Shown here piece after piece: positions 35,295-48,430 of a stretch of DNA of 64,000 bases. The notes under the pieces are model-generated. The model was not told the DNA's origin and ran no database searches. It saw only the letters and a program-made list of their open reading frames with translations. The translations under genes were made by a program, and so were the position numbers. This DNA is from Trichaptum fuscoviolaceum. Its lineage: Eukaryota > Basidiomycota > Agaricomycetes > Hymenochaetales > Trichaptaceae. The stretch's first letter is position 1; each line of letters starts with the position of its first letter. The stretch lies in contig CAJSYZ010000010.1 of NCBI GenBank assembly GCA_910574455.1, positions 62,001-126,000 of the forward strand, in the 5' to 3' direction.

Positions 35295-36546
35295 TTAGAC
35301 GTATTTCGCGAACAGCGGGATGAGCGACTGCGCCAGCGTATAGCTGAAGACGAGTTTCGGGCCAACGACCAAGATCTGCCACATCACACCAATTATCAGT
35401 CTCCCACAACTCACAACTCTTTAAAACAAGCAGCAGCACATACCTTCGGCGTCAGGCCCTTGAACAGGCCACCGATGCCCTCGTTGCGCACGAGCTCGCG
35501 GAAGACGACGAGGCCGTGGACGCGCGTCTCGAAGTTCGCGTTCTGGATGCGCGTCTTGATGACGTCGAGCGGTGCGGCGACCGTGATGCTCGCGACCGCG
35601 CCCGCGATGGAGGCGACGAAGTTCTGGCCCCACGTCGCCTTGTGGTAGTCCGCGACGCCCATGAGGTCTTTCGTCAGCGCAGACGCGCCGAAGAGCTGTA
35701 GACAGAGAGCATGGTGGGTGAGTGAAGAAGAGGAGAGGAGAGGAGGAGAGAGGACGTACGGCGAACGAGCCTGGGGCGTTGCGCGCCATGGTCCAGCCCC
35801 AGCCACGGTAGAGCGTCGTGCCCTCCTCCATGAAGATACGCACAACGCCACGTCCTCTAAACGCCTCCGGGTTCACCTGGCGCTTAATCTTCAGCGCATC
35901 GAGCGGGAGCAGCACCTTTCACGGGACCAACACTCAGTAAACACCAGCGCACGCACAAACCCACCGGCAAACATCCCGCAGGAAAAAACACTCACCACCT
36001 CGCCAATGCCCGTCAAGCTCCCCGCGGTCGCCTGCATCATCATCTTGCCCTTGCGCTCGCCAAACGCGTTCGTGAAGCTGCTCTTGTAGTTCTGCACGAT
36101 GAAGTCGTTGAAGTACGGCTGCCCGCCGAACTTGTACACGCGCTGCGCGACCTTGTAGCCCGCGGCGTACCCGAGCCCCGGGAAGAGCGACATCAGCCGC
36201 CGGCCCAGGGGCGCCGCGGCGTGCTCGCGGAAGATGATGGTTGAGAGGTTTGAGGCGGAGGCCTGTGTTTGCGGTGCGCCGCCGTGAGAGTGAGACAGGA
36301 GAAGGAGAAGGAGGAGGAGGAGGAGGAGGAGGAAGAGGAGACAGACCTTGGCCTTGTTGCTCATGAGCCGCTTCGCGATGGTGTCGACCGGGTGAAAAAT
36401 CATCAGCTCGGCGATTCCTGCACAACACCATGAGCACCAGCGTCCTTCAAGCCCACAACTTCAGCCAACTTACCAGAGGTGCCCGAACCCAACACACGCG
36501 CCGTCCCGCTCTCCTTGTGCTTCAAGTCCGACACGATTGGCGCCAT
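35295..36546 (-). CDS. ggc1: Mitochondrial GTP/GDP carrier, Ggc1 type
   Basis: Six exons on the minus strand, 36546-36474, 36417-36347, 36262-35996, 35915-35760, 35695-35444 and 35375-35295, give 299 residues, the usual carrier length. All junctions are GT/AG and in frame. Carrier-family signatures are visible in each third: FHPVDTIAKRL, then LLPLDALKIKRQ and APLDVIKTRIQ. Ggc1-like blocks include LFPGLGYAAGYKV, LYRGWGWTMARNAPGSFALF and GPKLVFSYTLAQSLIP. The family member exchanges GTP for GDP across the mitochondrial inner membrane and is linked to iron homeostasis and mitochondrial genome upkeep in yeast. Each of the three repeats supplies two membrane helices. The second intron, before GCC at 36262, contains a GGA trinucleotide tract (about 36308-36332). 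The gene is a single intact copy in the segment between the inverted-repeat arms. Confidence 0.9.
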
Positions 36547-38269
36547 TTCTGTATTTCTTTCTTTTCTTTCTCGTTTACGTGCTGGCTGACCGGAGTAAGG
36601 GTGTTAGGAAGAGAAAGAGGAGGAGAGGACGGCGTTGTTGGTGGATGGAGGGCAGCAGTCAATGAACGGCAATAGCCTCAATTTCACATTTTTTTTTGCT
36701 TCGGTTCGGAATGATCGGCGCTTGATGCCGAAAATTTTCAGCCGTCCTTCACCTCACCACCCAGCTCTAATTCTTTCTTGCTTACTCCCAATGCTTTTCA
36801 ACAAAATATCTCTTCTAATACACTCTGTTCTTCTCCGATGTTACCTGAAGCCTGCTGAATCACAACTTCGCAGTCCTTTGATGTTTAATGGTGTTGACCG
36901 TCCTCACCAAGTGCTTGCTAAAATGCTTCTTCTCTCCGCATTCTCGTTGTCTGGGTACGAACTTCACGTCTGCGCTTTCCACCTTCTCTGAAATATATAA
37001 TATGCTACTGCTAAAGGAGCAAAAAATAGCAAGCTCCAGGATCTCCTGTGCCTATCACCATCAGCTGTCCCTGCGCTTCAGCTCTCCGTGACCTCTGCTC
37101 ATGAGCCTAAGCGACCGGGCCTCCTGATTATTCTGCGGACAATGCACGTGCTTTGGAAAAGTAGAACCTCGCTTCACACTACACCGAGCAACTACAACTA
37201 CATCTACATCTACAACTGCAGCAGCCGGATGTGCTCAACCAAAAGCCCGACGTGCACTCTTCACGCCGGAAAACTTACAAACAGGTATGCAATGTCCCCG
37301 ACTGTCCTCGGGCCGTCAGCCTCCTAACAGAGCGGCTTTTCTTCAGTTCCATACCACCTCCCTTCCGAGCACCTCTCCACCAACCATGTCGACCCGTGAC
37401 CATCCATTCCCGTCTCACCTTCAACAGCCTGAGCACGAAGTGCGCCCCCGCCGACTCGGATGAGAGCGCCAAATTAGCAACTTTTTCTCCGAATATGAAG
37501 AGGCCACGGCCAAGCTCTCCGTACACAAAGCTGCTCATCTTATACTGTTATGCTAATGACATTCGTTTTTTTTTCCAGTCTTCAAAGCCATGCAATCCTC
37601 GTCGTTAAGAAGAGTAGAAAGTGTGCCAGCCTGACGTTTTCTATTCCCATCGTTACTGGAGGTTTTGAACACATCGCCGGTTCAGTTCCACCACGTTCGA
37701 ATTGACGCAAGCACCGGAACAGGGGGGTAGTTGAGTTTTGCGCTAGCTGAGAGTATCACATCTCAACGGAAAAGAACATATGTATGTCTAAGGCCCATCA
37801 TACTCAGCCATGCCAATCCCCGGTGTGCAGAACAACTTCAAATGGGAAGCAACCCTCGGAATCGTGGATCACCATGTCCCGAAAGGTGCGTCAGCGGCGC
37901 TCAGCCCTACGAATGCGCCGAACTTCGCACAGCAGGCGTTCACTCAAGCGAATGTCAACTTATTTCGAGAATAATGTATGGTAGATGCAGTAACGGAAGT
38001 CTGTTTCTCTTGGAGGCTGACAGACCCTGCACCTAAAAGACTCGGCAACTTGAAGTTCTTGTCATCTCCGATTACGAAGGCTTGTCCGCGACGAACCACT
38101 TGCACATAGTGGACATACGGCCACGGGACATGGACCCATGGCTCCTTAATGAGCTTAGGTTCGATGATGGCAAAAAAGGGTTAAGAATACAAATTAATGT
38201 CAAAATTCTGTTCTTTGTCTTGAGAAGGTGTGATGTTACGGTTTGATCCAAGTACTCGAAATTAGAACC
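36547..38269. other. Intergenic, no gene recognised
   Basis: Promoter side of ggc1 followed by about 1.5 kb of low-information sequence. Open frames such as 36635-36991 and 37231-37608 have no resemblance to known families and no consistent exon structure. Confidence 0.45.
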
Positions 38270-39010
38270 TGGACGACCACGAAAATTTGAAACTACGGGC
38301 CAAGAGCTTATGCGTTGTTTACTAGGAGTCTTCGAAAATGCAGATGTATATTAGTGATTTAGAGTGGGTGTCATTGACTAAGTTCAGGCTTCATGTAGCA
38401 GTGGATACGATTGCAAGATGCCTTCCTTTCTTTGTGGTAATGATCAGCATCGAGACTCGGGACTTGGGGAGGACTGAGAAGGCGAACGTCGGAAGTGTCG
38501 GAGAATAAAATTGGCGCCCGTGCGAATTTTGCCGCTTGAACTTGAATCACGCCAAAGCCAAATACTGGCTCTCGTTCTTTCTCTCTTCCATCCCTGTTCG
38601 TACAAGTACGCTGTTACACAACCATGGCCATCCAGGTGTCAGTGTCTATCTCCAGGACTACTTTTCTTAAAACAGCTGCTGTTCACCCAGCCATCAACGT
38701 CTGGCAGGGACGTCCTTTATACCGAGCATTGTCATCAATTCTTGGAAGCCCATCCTTGCTCTGTTCAAGCTCTGCAGGAATCTTTTGGACGATAAATGAC
38801 CCATAAACAAAGTAATGATCTTAGAGCGTCCTCGCAAGATACGGAGGGACGGTGAGACTCGTGTCACTGTCGTTCGCACATTGGACCTATTTCCGCAGCA
38901 CATTGCGTCACTGGATCATGATGATGATGGGCGGCGCATCGTGACGTCAATCGCATACCAACTTACTGTATCGTCACATGTCGAAGGCCAACAAGCATTG
39001 CTCGACTAGA
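38270..39010 (+). repeat. Third, partial copy of an inverted-repeat-arm segment
   Basis: Direct copy of about 44580-45330 of the right arm. Both have TAGGAGTC(T/C)TCG, then GATTT(A/G)GA or GATTTGATG with GGGTGTC(A/G)TT, then TTGGCGCCCGTG, then TGCTCTGTTCAAGCTCTG. The end of the copy carries a short KAP123-like frame (TVVRTLDLFPQHIASLD), corresponding to the block HTLEVFPQLISSEE in the right arm. It stops about 50 bases before the inner end of the right arm. Confidence 0.65.
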
Positions 39011-39059
39011 TTCTAGTGCCGAGGCCTCTATGCATCGTCCATCTCATCCAGAATGGTTG

Positions 39060-42000
39060 AATATGGGCACATTCACCTAACGAGATCGCGCTGTCCGATA
39101 CACTCTCAGCCTTATCACATTCCACGAACACCTCATTCCTCCTTCGAAATAGTCGCAATTCGTCAGGCCCGCAACTCTAAATCTCTGCACCAAATGGCGA
39201 GAGCGGTTCTGGCTAACGCCTAGGTTTTCGCAGTCGAGACGGGGCGTCAACTCCACCTGATGGGTGAACTTCTCTTCTGTGAAACGCCGAAGGGCGAGAG
39301 AGCATTTGCGCAAATCATGAACACTCGATACGATCACTTCTTATCTCGTCTTCTCTGGTTCAAAGTTCCCGATTGCCAGTACGACCTTGACCTTGAACAC
39401 CTGCCCGCCAAATGGGGGCGCACGCCGCAGATGAAGAGAAATAAGCTCCTGCGACGGGCTTCTCCCGCGCCTCGTTGTCGGCCTTCTTGAACTTAGCACT
39501 CAGAACGGTGTTCATAAGCCCAGCGGTCAATCCGCTGGTCCGTTAGCTCTGATCCTCCTCCCATTCAGTCGAGCTGCACGTGTTTGTGGGTGATCCCACG
39601 GAGTACTTCTTCTTGTTCTTTGCCTTTGCTAGCGGCAGTTGAGGGGCTTTTGCGTCTTTGCAGCTCGCGTCTTCGCACTTGGCAGTCCACAGCCCTCAAC
39701 TCTGCAACGAAGAACTGAGATATCACTCGTAACTGACTATGCTTCGTGGGTCCACCCCGCTAGCGATGACACGACACGCTGCAACTACTTTAGTCCCGCC
39801 CTGTGGCGCGCGCGACTAGCAGGTGCCCTCGCGCTTTGCTGCTTTTCGTTTGAACGGTGCGCGATGACAACACCCCTCCTCCTCCTCGTACTTTCGCGTC
39901 CTAGCACACAACACAGTCCTCGCGGCTTCACCCGCAAAGCCTCACTCCCTTCTTTGGCGCGTCTTCTCCAGCCTTGTTCCATGCATCTGGCGATTATGAC
40001 GCACTCCCGCAGCTCCAAGGTCAACTCTATCAGCGTTGCCACCCCTCCGCCCAACTCTCCGATCTCCTTCGCTTCTGCAAGGCTGCGATAATAAATTGGG
40101 ACATTCAGTTCTGAAACACATTTCTCGATATGGGGCGTACGAAAAGTACAAGGTAGGGAGAGTAGATGGCGGGGTGACGACCGTCTGGCATGAGGTGCTT
40201 CGCAAGTTGCGTATGGATTGTTCGCGGAGGCAGTCTTGGTTTAGGCCGTTTGCGAAGCAGTGGAACTCAATTCTGATCGTCTTCATGATCGGCGGTGCGC
40301 GTTTGCTCACGACATCGCTCCCCGCGTACTGGACTGCTCTCGTATGTTCAGATAAGCGGTATTAGCTGCCAACCCACCTCCGCAATTTGTTGTCTCCGTA
40401 GCCCAAGGACGTGGACGATGCGACACAGCAACATCGTTATCTCTCACCCCACCGGCGGACCATCCACTTGCTTACGAAGACTGAGTTCCTTGTCTCTTGT
40501 ATTATAATAACCTGTCAATTCACTCACAGTCCAGCTCTTGTATTCCTAAATTTGCCTCCGTAAGTGGCCACGCGTGATATATATATGTATATATAAATAA
40601 ATTACACAGAAATTAGAGTGTGTCTTGTTAGTCCCTAAATCGGTATAAGAGTGCCAGTGGCGTTCGCGGCTCAGGCTGTGTGGCGCAGGGGCTACAAGTG
40701 ATCAGTGATCGGCGGAGGACGTCGGACGTCGCAGTCAGCATTCAGTCCGATTGGAGTAATGCTATTCAGTACGACGGAAGCAAATGTGCGTTGAACTGCT
40801 GGATAGGTGACGGCGGCCCCGCGTCGGACGCGTACCTCTTATGGATGTACGTACTTCCCACGTACATACGCCGTACGCCATCCTCTATCACCTCTGGGCC
40901 GGCTTTAGTTCAGTCTATCTACCTAGGGACGTATAAATCAAATTAAAAGTATTCAAACCAACCACATAATTCAGTATTATGTTCCCATTGAGTGCATTGT
41001 TGTGTTCGGATTTCGCACTTAAGTCGTGAAACACAATCTTACTACGGCTGGACGGAAGTAAATTAGCGAACTAGCTTTGACTTCTCTTGATATTGTTTGT
41101 TGCTAGGAATAACATATCGAGGACCGGATGGTGTGGTGGTGAAACGCGAGGACATGAATTACGGTATATAATTCTATTCTGCATGCGCAAGCGGTTTAAG
41201 TCTACTTTACTGCGGGTTGTGGCACAGCTGCGGCGTTTTCCATGAATCTGTCCCGGCGTGCGTTTGCTCTGAACGTCGAAATTCGCCACTTCTTCACAGG
41301 AAGAATGCACCGCTGAAAAGAAAATAGCATATTCAAAAGCGGAATGAATGATAAGACGGAATGAATATTAATATACATACGTACCGCAGATACCGAGGAG
41401 CGAAGACAAGAGATCCCGGCGTCCCCTTATTCGGCGCCAGAATAGTCAATCCATAGTCAACTAAAACCCTCGATGGATGGTGAACGTGTTTCAGCGACCG
41501 ACGATACCGAAGGAGGGATAGACGAGGATAAGAGTCATTTTAATAATCGTTTCATGTAGGATTTCGACATCCAGCATAGCGTATACTGCCTGGGAGGCTT
41601 TAGTGGTAGTGGAATGAACGTGGGTAGAGCTAGCCGATGCTCTGAAAGTTACCTTGTTTAATTCTTATCCGTGTGATAAGTATGAGTGGAGAGGCGAGCG
41701 TGCTTGTATTTCAGTGGTGATGCGAGCCTGGGCGCTCATGTCTATTTATCCATCACATGAAGCCCCTCAAATCCAGCTCATATCTTGGGCACCTGGAGAG
41801 GTCGGTTAGTTAGTAGAATGAGCAAGATTCATAATTCCATACCGATATTTTGCTTCATTCAGCCCTCGAAAGCTGCGGTAGTCACATATGAAGAGCTCTG
41901 ATGCTGCGTAGAGAGGTACGGGCGCTGAACAAGAGACGCATATGGTGTGTACAGAATCCGGCGTTTTCATTTCCGAAGACTAGACACCCTATCTTATTCG

Positions 42001-45000
42001 CCACATAACCCAATCAAGATCTTCAAGTTGAAGAATGGAGAGTACAGCATGAGAAGTGCCACCTAAGTCTCCTGTGAAGCTTAGAATACAAATGAGCGCA
42101 TATATACTGTACATGCGCTCGTGCAAGGCGCCGACTTGGTATATGTCGAGTTAGATGTCAGGCTCTGGACCGGAGCCGACCGAGTGCCTTGATTAGTGAC
42201 GCTATTAACCCAGGGTCAATTAACTTCTGGTGCCTCCATCGGGCTCCAGAGCTGATCTGAGAATTACCCTACTATTAATCCGGACCCCGGAAACCTGCGA
42301 TGTGAGAATAGATCCTGTTGTCCGACCTTCCGATAGGAAGCTCTGGCCTCGTTTTCCGGCGCAGATGCCCATCAAATATTATTCTCTTCCATCCCCAGGA
42401 AGATTCGGACGCACTCGGATGCCCGTGCACCGTGGTACACTCCGTCATGTGAGCGGTTGTAAGGATATGTGCGATGGTAAGCATGCTCTCATAACCCACA
42501 CGTGGCTGCCTTTTAAATAACCATGACGCGATTCGATCGGCGACCTTGTGGCTTCGCATGAGGCAGAAATTAGAAATTGAGCAATGCCCAGATCATTGCA
42601 GAAGACGCTTTGCATCCGGAAAACTCTTTTCAACGCCGAAGAAGGTAGCGAAAATCGCAGGATAGATGCTGAAATGAAAACGGCGTTGCTTAATCGACTA
42701 CTAGTTTAGCAGAAACTTTAGTGGCGAGAAGATAGTTTTTATAATGGAAGTGAACTTGCTGAGGGGTGCTGCATACATCGTGGATGTGAGCATGCTGGCT
42801 ATATAAGTCTCATGGTCAAGCGTTGAGATAGAATAGGGTTCAGGCTGTTTTATTTTTGAGTGCGTGTACATACACGTCCGAAAGTCAAATATTTCATCAA
42901 GCATCCTGCCGCCTGCGCTATGTTGGTACAATTTTGCAGAATGAATGGCATGCTATCTGGCTTACAAAATCTTGTGTGCATAATCAAGCGTAAAGAGTTG
43001 GCATCAAACTAGCTTCACCCGTAGCACTTCAACTAAGCATTTACAAAGTGTGTGTTAAACTCTCTATCACAGGAGGATGAGATGAACTGACAACTCACAT
43101 GTAGTAGTGCGATATTTCGGAGACATGTGCGACTAAAGTGGGCACGGGATAAGATAGGATAGTGTTAAAAAGACTGTGAGTAGCGTTTGCGCAATGTTTC
43201 TCCAGTTCGCTAGTCTTGGTCTGCTTGATTGCTGATGGTACTTAGATTCAATGCCTGGTATGACTGGAGGGACGGAGGGCAGTGGTCTTCACCCCAGAAA
43301 TTAGATAGCGGAAGGTCATATTTGTCTGTTCTGCCAAAGACGTTTCTTGAACTAACCCTTGATAAGCATGACGTCCGTTCGAATGCCACTTTCAGACTAG
43401 CTAATAGTCGGATGGGCAGCACGGTATTAGCCACAGCTAATCAGGGCGAAAATGAAGGCTTACGGATGTCTCTTGCGACACGCATATTCAGGGAACATTG
43501 AAGTAGTGTAGATTATGGCGCTTCATCGTCGAGATCTATCAAACCGAGCTGGCCGATTTTGTTGATACCAAGTCGAAGCAAACTACATGATCTCAAGATT
43601 CACGAATGACCACAGGCATGTGTATGATAGGAGTTGCTTAGCGCGTGCTCCAGCCATTTTGCGCAATCCCCAATCCAGAACAGTCCCGGAGGTACAGAAC
43701 ACTTTATATTTAGAGACAGCCCTCGCAAACGTGATCATAATTCCCAGCAAGGTGCATCAGCGGCTTTCAGCCCCTTGAATACGCCGAGCTTCGCACATCA
43801 GGCATCCCCTCAAGTGACCGTTAAGCAGGCAGTTGCTTCTGTCTTGGCATCGAATTTCATATGCTCATCTAGATCGCGGGTCAAATTATCGGCTTCGCCA
43901 TGCTGCAGTCAGGTATGGAAAAAAAACTGGAAAAAAACGTTCCATCCAGGGAGTAAATGCTCAGTAGTACTCCCATCATCCTTCATATAGCTATGGCTAA
44001 CGTACCTCTATATTTCAGACTCCCTCGTTCGTGTCCCATGGTGTGAAGTTAACTGGTTCGAAAGCCCATATATTCCGGCCGCGTAAGGTAGCGTAAAGCT
44101 GCATCTGTGAAAGATGGCAACTATATTAGATACGGAAGGTTTTTTAAGACTATTGAAGTTAATCGTTCAACCCTTCCGCCGCGATCATGACTGGTGGAAT
44201 CAATGTGTCTAATATCTGAAAGGCTTTGCAGCAATAATTGACCTTCTTTAGCGGTGAAATTGGAATATGATTCTACCGGCGGGGGAGAATACAACATGTT
44301 CGTGCGCATGAGACCTTGCATCTGAAAGGGTTAGCATGTTTATGTCTCTCGGAAACCGGATCTTGAATGAGAAGGACGGCTCGTTAGCAATGAACGTCTT
44401 GGAGATACTGGACCAACGTCCATGGTTACTTATTGGGTCTAATTTGAGGCCGAGAAGAGACAAAAAGGTCCCATAACACAAATTGACGCCGTGATATGGC
44501 GCTTCAGCCTCAAGTTGAGAAGGGACCTATTAGATTACGGTGTGATCTAAGCTCACGAAAATTAGCGCCTGTACAGCTATAAAAAGTCAGAACCACGCAC
44601 CAGGAACATAAGCGTCGTTATATAGGAGTCCTCGCAATCGCGGATGTCTATCAGCGATTTGATGTGGGTGTCGTTACCGAAGTCCAAACGCGTAAAGCAG
44701 ATGCGCAGAGGGAGGGTTGATATGAGATACGAGTGGGGGGGATGAAAGGCATTAAACTCAGCTGTAATGCCTAACGATTCACATGATAGAAAGGGAGGAA
44801 GGCAATAGGAGATATCAACGTCGAGAAGTACTGTAGTGAGGTGAGGGTTGAGGAAATCAAGACTCAGGTACAAAGTCGGAACGGAGGAGATTGAGAATTG
44901 GCGCCCGTGGGAATTTTCAAGTTGACGTTTAAATTTGAATCACGTTGAACACTGACACTCGTTCTTTCTTACTTTCATCCTGTTCGCCATACAACCACAT

Positions 45001-46830
45001 CTGCTAGACAACCGCGGTCATCTAAATGCCAGTGCTTATCCCCCGGACTGATTCCAGTAAAAACTTGCTGCGCACCCATTTATCAACATAAAACTTTATA
45101 CCGATCCCGGAAGCACTCAAGAGTCTCAACGATTCTCGTAAGCCCATTCCTGCTCTGTTCAAGCTCTGTGAGTCCCTTTTTAAAGCTTAGTGTCTCACTA
45201 ACAGACTATAGCTCGCAGAGAGACTTACGCAAAATATAGACAATGGCGAGTCTCGCGCACTGTCGTCCACACATTGGAAGTATTTCCACAGCTCATCAGC
45301 TCGGAGGAGAAGAATAAGGCCCAGGATTTACAGTTGCTGTTGTCAGCGATGTTTGCGGGTGTGAACAGATACACGGGGATAGCAGTGTAGTGCAATTCAT
45401 CTGCTCGGTGTCTTGGAGAAATCGTTAATGGTGGTGCGTCCCTCCCAATATCTCAAGCTTTCTATACTCATACATAATGAAAAAGGACTCATCAAGGCGA
45501 TTCCCCTCAAATCTCGAGCGGGTTCGAACACCATGCATGACGAGGAGTTTTAAATGGAATCTCGCAACGGCGCAACGCTTAGTCGCGGACTATGTCCATA
45601 TTACTCGTCTTTTAGTTATGGTCTCCCATATGATCCCTTCTACAGCCAAAAGGCGTCTGTCCAGTCTGTTTGCCTTGACAAGCAATTCCAGAAGGCCTTA
45701 CACCGAGTCCTTCGATGCAAGTGACGATGTGCACTCATCGCTGCGCACCTTCGATACTCTCATTCTCACCCCCCTTCAGTGCAAGTCTTCCCGGCACTCA
45801 GCAACCTCCTTATACACGGCATGTACAGTGCAGATCTAAATGCGCAAACGGTGCGACGATGGTGCTTCGCATTTCCGTAGACAGTTGCTCGGAAGACATG
45901 ACACCACTCATACTGCAGGTCTATCAGCTTATCGAGGTGGGCTTCAAGACCACGATGCCGGCATGCAGCGCGCAACGGATACAGCTTGTTGGCTGCCTCC
46001 ACTGGTGGATGGAAGACGAGTGCAATAAGAATACCACCGCACTCCTTCCACCCATCATGGTGCTCGTCCTGCTTCAGCAATGCAGAGCCAGGCATGCGCG
46101 ACGCTTAACGCGCTGCCCGAGATCCAGTTGATATATTTGCTGAAGCTGCAGGAGTAGAGATTCCGCCCGTACTTCCCCGTGGGCGTCGAGACTAGTGTGT
46201 TTGGAAATGAGTTTGCCCCGTATCTCAGCTAGGCGGTGCCAGCGGTACTGAAGAGCATCGAAGAAAACGAAATCTTTGAGTCTTCGTATGTACTTGTCAT
46301 CCCCATAATTAACCCCGGTTAATGGCTATTTCCTGCAGCTGATAGGGAGCCTTCCGAGATCTTCACCGCTGGCGACTCCACAACTTCGATTACCAGAATC
46401 ACAAATAAGAATACCAATGCGACTATCAAGGGAGACAACATATCTGAGTGCCAAAGCTCCTCAACGCCACCCTTGGGAGAAGGAAAAGGCCGGAAACGAT
46501 ATTAGCAACGTCTGAGACACGATGGGTCGGCCTTTCCTACACCAATGATGATCGAGGCGGACGGCGTCACTAAGCCGGTCAGCTACCACAAGCTCTTCAA
46601 GGTCAACTCTGCCATCGCCGTGAAGAAGGAAAAAGCCGCGGAGACTATTGGTACTGTCTTCAACACGATGGGATAGCACGTCCTGCCGCGCATCGATCCG
46701 CCCATGCTCGAGATCATGTCTTCCTCCTTCATCTCTACGAAGGCATTCAAAAGAGCGCGATGATCGGATGGAGAGCATCCTAGAGGTCAACAAGACTTTC
46801 AAGCGATCTCCACAGCTCATAAGTTGTATC
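39060..46830. repeat. Right arm of the giant inverted repeat
   Basis: Inverted, collinear counterpart of 4690-12950. Best conserved at the inner end: the frame at 39260-39490 begins MGELLFCETPKGERAFAQIM, as does the minus-strand frame at 12496-12726. The arm is AT-richer and gene-poor apart from the KAP123-like remnant at 45220-46830. Indels relative to the left arm are scattered. Confidence 0.85.
45220..46830 (+). pseudogene. Decayed importin-4 / KAP123-like karyopherin copy (right arm)
   Basis: Frames on the plus strand give, in order: EVFPQLISSEE (about 45275-45310); SDDVHSSLRTFDTLILTP (45720-45775); MTPLILQVYQLIEVG, WWMEDECNKNTT and ALLPPIMVLV (45898-46070); SVFGNEFAPYLS (about 46197-46230); KPVSYHKLFKVNSAIAVKKE, KAAETIGTVFNTMG and a following HVLPRID (46570-46710); and MESILEVNKTFK (about 46768-46803). 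This is the N-to-C order of KAP123/importin-4, including the acidic loop before the SAIAVKKE block. Stops, frame changes and missing repeats rule out function. It is the mirror image of the left-arm copy, which shows that the gene segment was already part of the unit before the arms separated. Confidence 0.65.
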
Positions 46831-47014
46831 GTAATCTGTCATTACAGTGTATCCGATTCATTTCCTTATTTGGAGTTGTATCCGATACAATCATGTGCAT
46901 TCATTAAATATTTATCTCAACCAGCTCATTGGCTGGTGCGTGCACGTCTGAAGTCGAATATAGTGATATATTTAAGATATACAAGTAGATAGTTACAGCC
47001 TTACAGGAATCTAG

Positions 47015-48430
47015 CTACTTATCAGTGACCAAACCTGCTTTGCCGTCGTAGTTGAGGATGATATCAACAGACTCTTCGTCGGCGTATAGATCATCAACGC
47101 GTGTTGAGTCGTAAGGCGACCTGTGACGCTCCGCTGAGGCGTTCGAGAACTCTGCTTTGCTTGACATCTCGCAGTCGCCCCGAACCGCCAATGTACTTGA
47201 GGTCGGGTTCTCCAATGGAACATTGCTCAGTGTCTGTTGGCCGTCGCGCTCGTGCATCTCCACAATCTGCATACCGACGGCGAGGCGTTCCATACGCATG
47301 TCTATCGAGTCGGCGGGCGCGGGCATGGGTGGGGGCTGTTCGACCTTTAACTCCTTCTCGTTGTCGAATCGGACTGCTGACACGAAGGCGTAGTCAGCTA
47401 GGATGGGGCGCCAGCGCTGAAGCTGATAGGGATCGTCGACGAGAACATGCTTGCTGATGTAGGCTTCAGTCTTGATTTTTGGAGCCTGTGGCTCCCATCC
47501 TGCAGGGATAGGCTGTTCCTTGTTCGCAACAGTCCAGTTCCTGCAGTGAAGTTCAGTGACGAGCATATTTCAAAGGACAAGCTACTTACACATCATTGAA
47601 AAAGATGCTATCCTTAGCGTCTTTCATCGAGATGCGATGGTCGGGGTTTTTGGCAAGTAACCTTCGCATCAAAGTGTATGCCGGGTAGAAGTCTTTGCTG
47701 AACCAATCGGGAAAAAGAGGGTCGTCCAAGAGCACCCTTTCCTGAAGGTGGTTCCGATCACGGCCACGGAACGGATGCTGGAGGGTCAATCAGTGAGTGA
47801 CGAAGACCATGAGGATAAAAAAAGAAGGACTCACTCTTTCGAAGACAAGTTCGTAGAAGATAACTCCGACGGAGAAATTGTCGGCCTTATACGAGTAGTA
47901 TTCGTCGCGAAGCATCTCTGGTGCCATATACCCAGGGGTGCCACACTCACCTGCCGTACAATGCCAGAAGTCTTCGGTCCTCATTGCCTCGAGACAGCTG
48001 CCCATGACGTGTCGGTACACGTGCCCTAGTCCAAAACCGCCAACGACCGGCCGCCCGTGTTCGTCCAGAAAGATGTTCTCGGGATTGTAATCGTGGTGGA
48101 CAATGTTGTCATCCTGCATGACACTCACGGTGTGACAATGTAGGAAGTCAGCTGGAAGAACAAACTTGATTAGAGAAAGGAAGGACGTACGAGCTGTGCC
48201 ATGAGCTTGACCTTGTGCATCCGGAATTAAGTCTTGTAGTAGTACAAGGTGTCCCTTAGGTTGCCTCCGGGAGCAAGACCTTGTACGATCGAGGGGATGA
48301 GCGGATCTATGAAAGATTCTATCAAAGGGGTAAAATATGGTGAGTTGTCGTCAAAAGAGAGAGGATACTCTTCTCTGTAAACACGAGCTCCCGGAGCTCA
48401 TTGGCACAGGCGGCAAGGCAACTTCAGACG
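47015..48430 (-). pseudogene. AGC-like protein kinase, degenerate
   Basis: Minus-strand blocks give a kinase-like order: NELRELVFTEKSILSF and FIDPLIPSIVQGLAPGGNLR (N-lobe end), then FLHCHTVSVMQDD, HHDYNPENIFLDEHGRP, GTPGYMAPEML, YKADNFSVGVIFYELVFE, HPFRGRDRNHLQE, LLAKNPDHRIS and FFNDVNW. Introns at about 47825-47779 and 47583-47541 splice in frame. The catalytic loop reads HHDYNPEN, so the aspartate is kept but the usual arginine and lysine are replaced. The magnesium-binding DFG reads GFG. An in-frame TAA (48227-48229) follows LRDTLYYYKT, and no glycine-rich loop or invariant lysine is visible upstream. A 180-residue C-terminal tail continues to the stop at 47015. It is either a dead pseudogene or a 5'-truncated pseudokinase; the stop favours the first. 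Confidence 0.65.
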
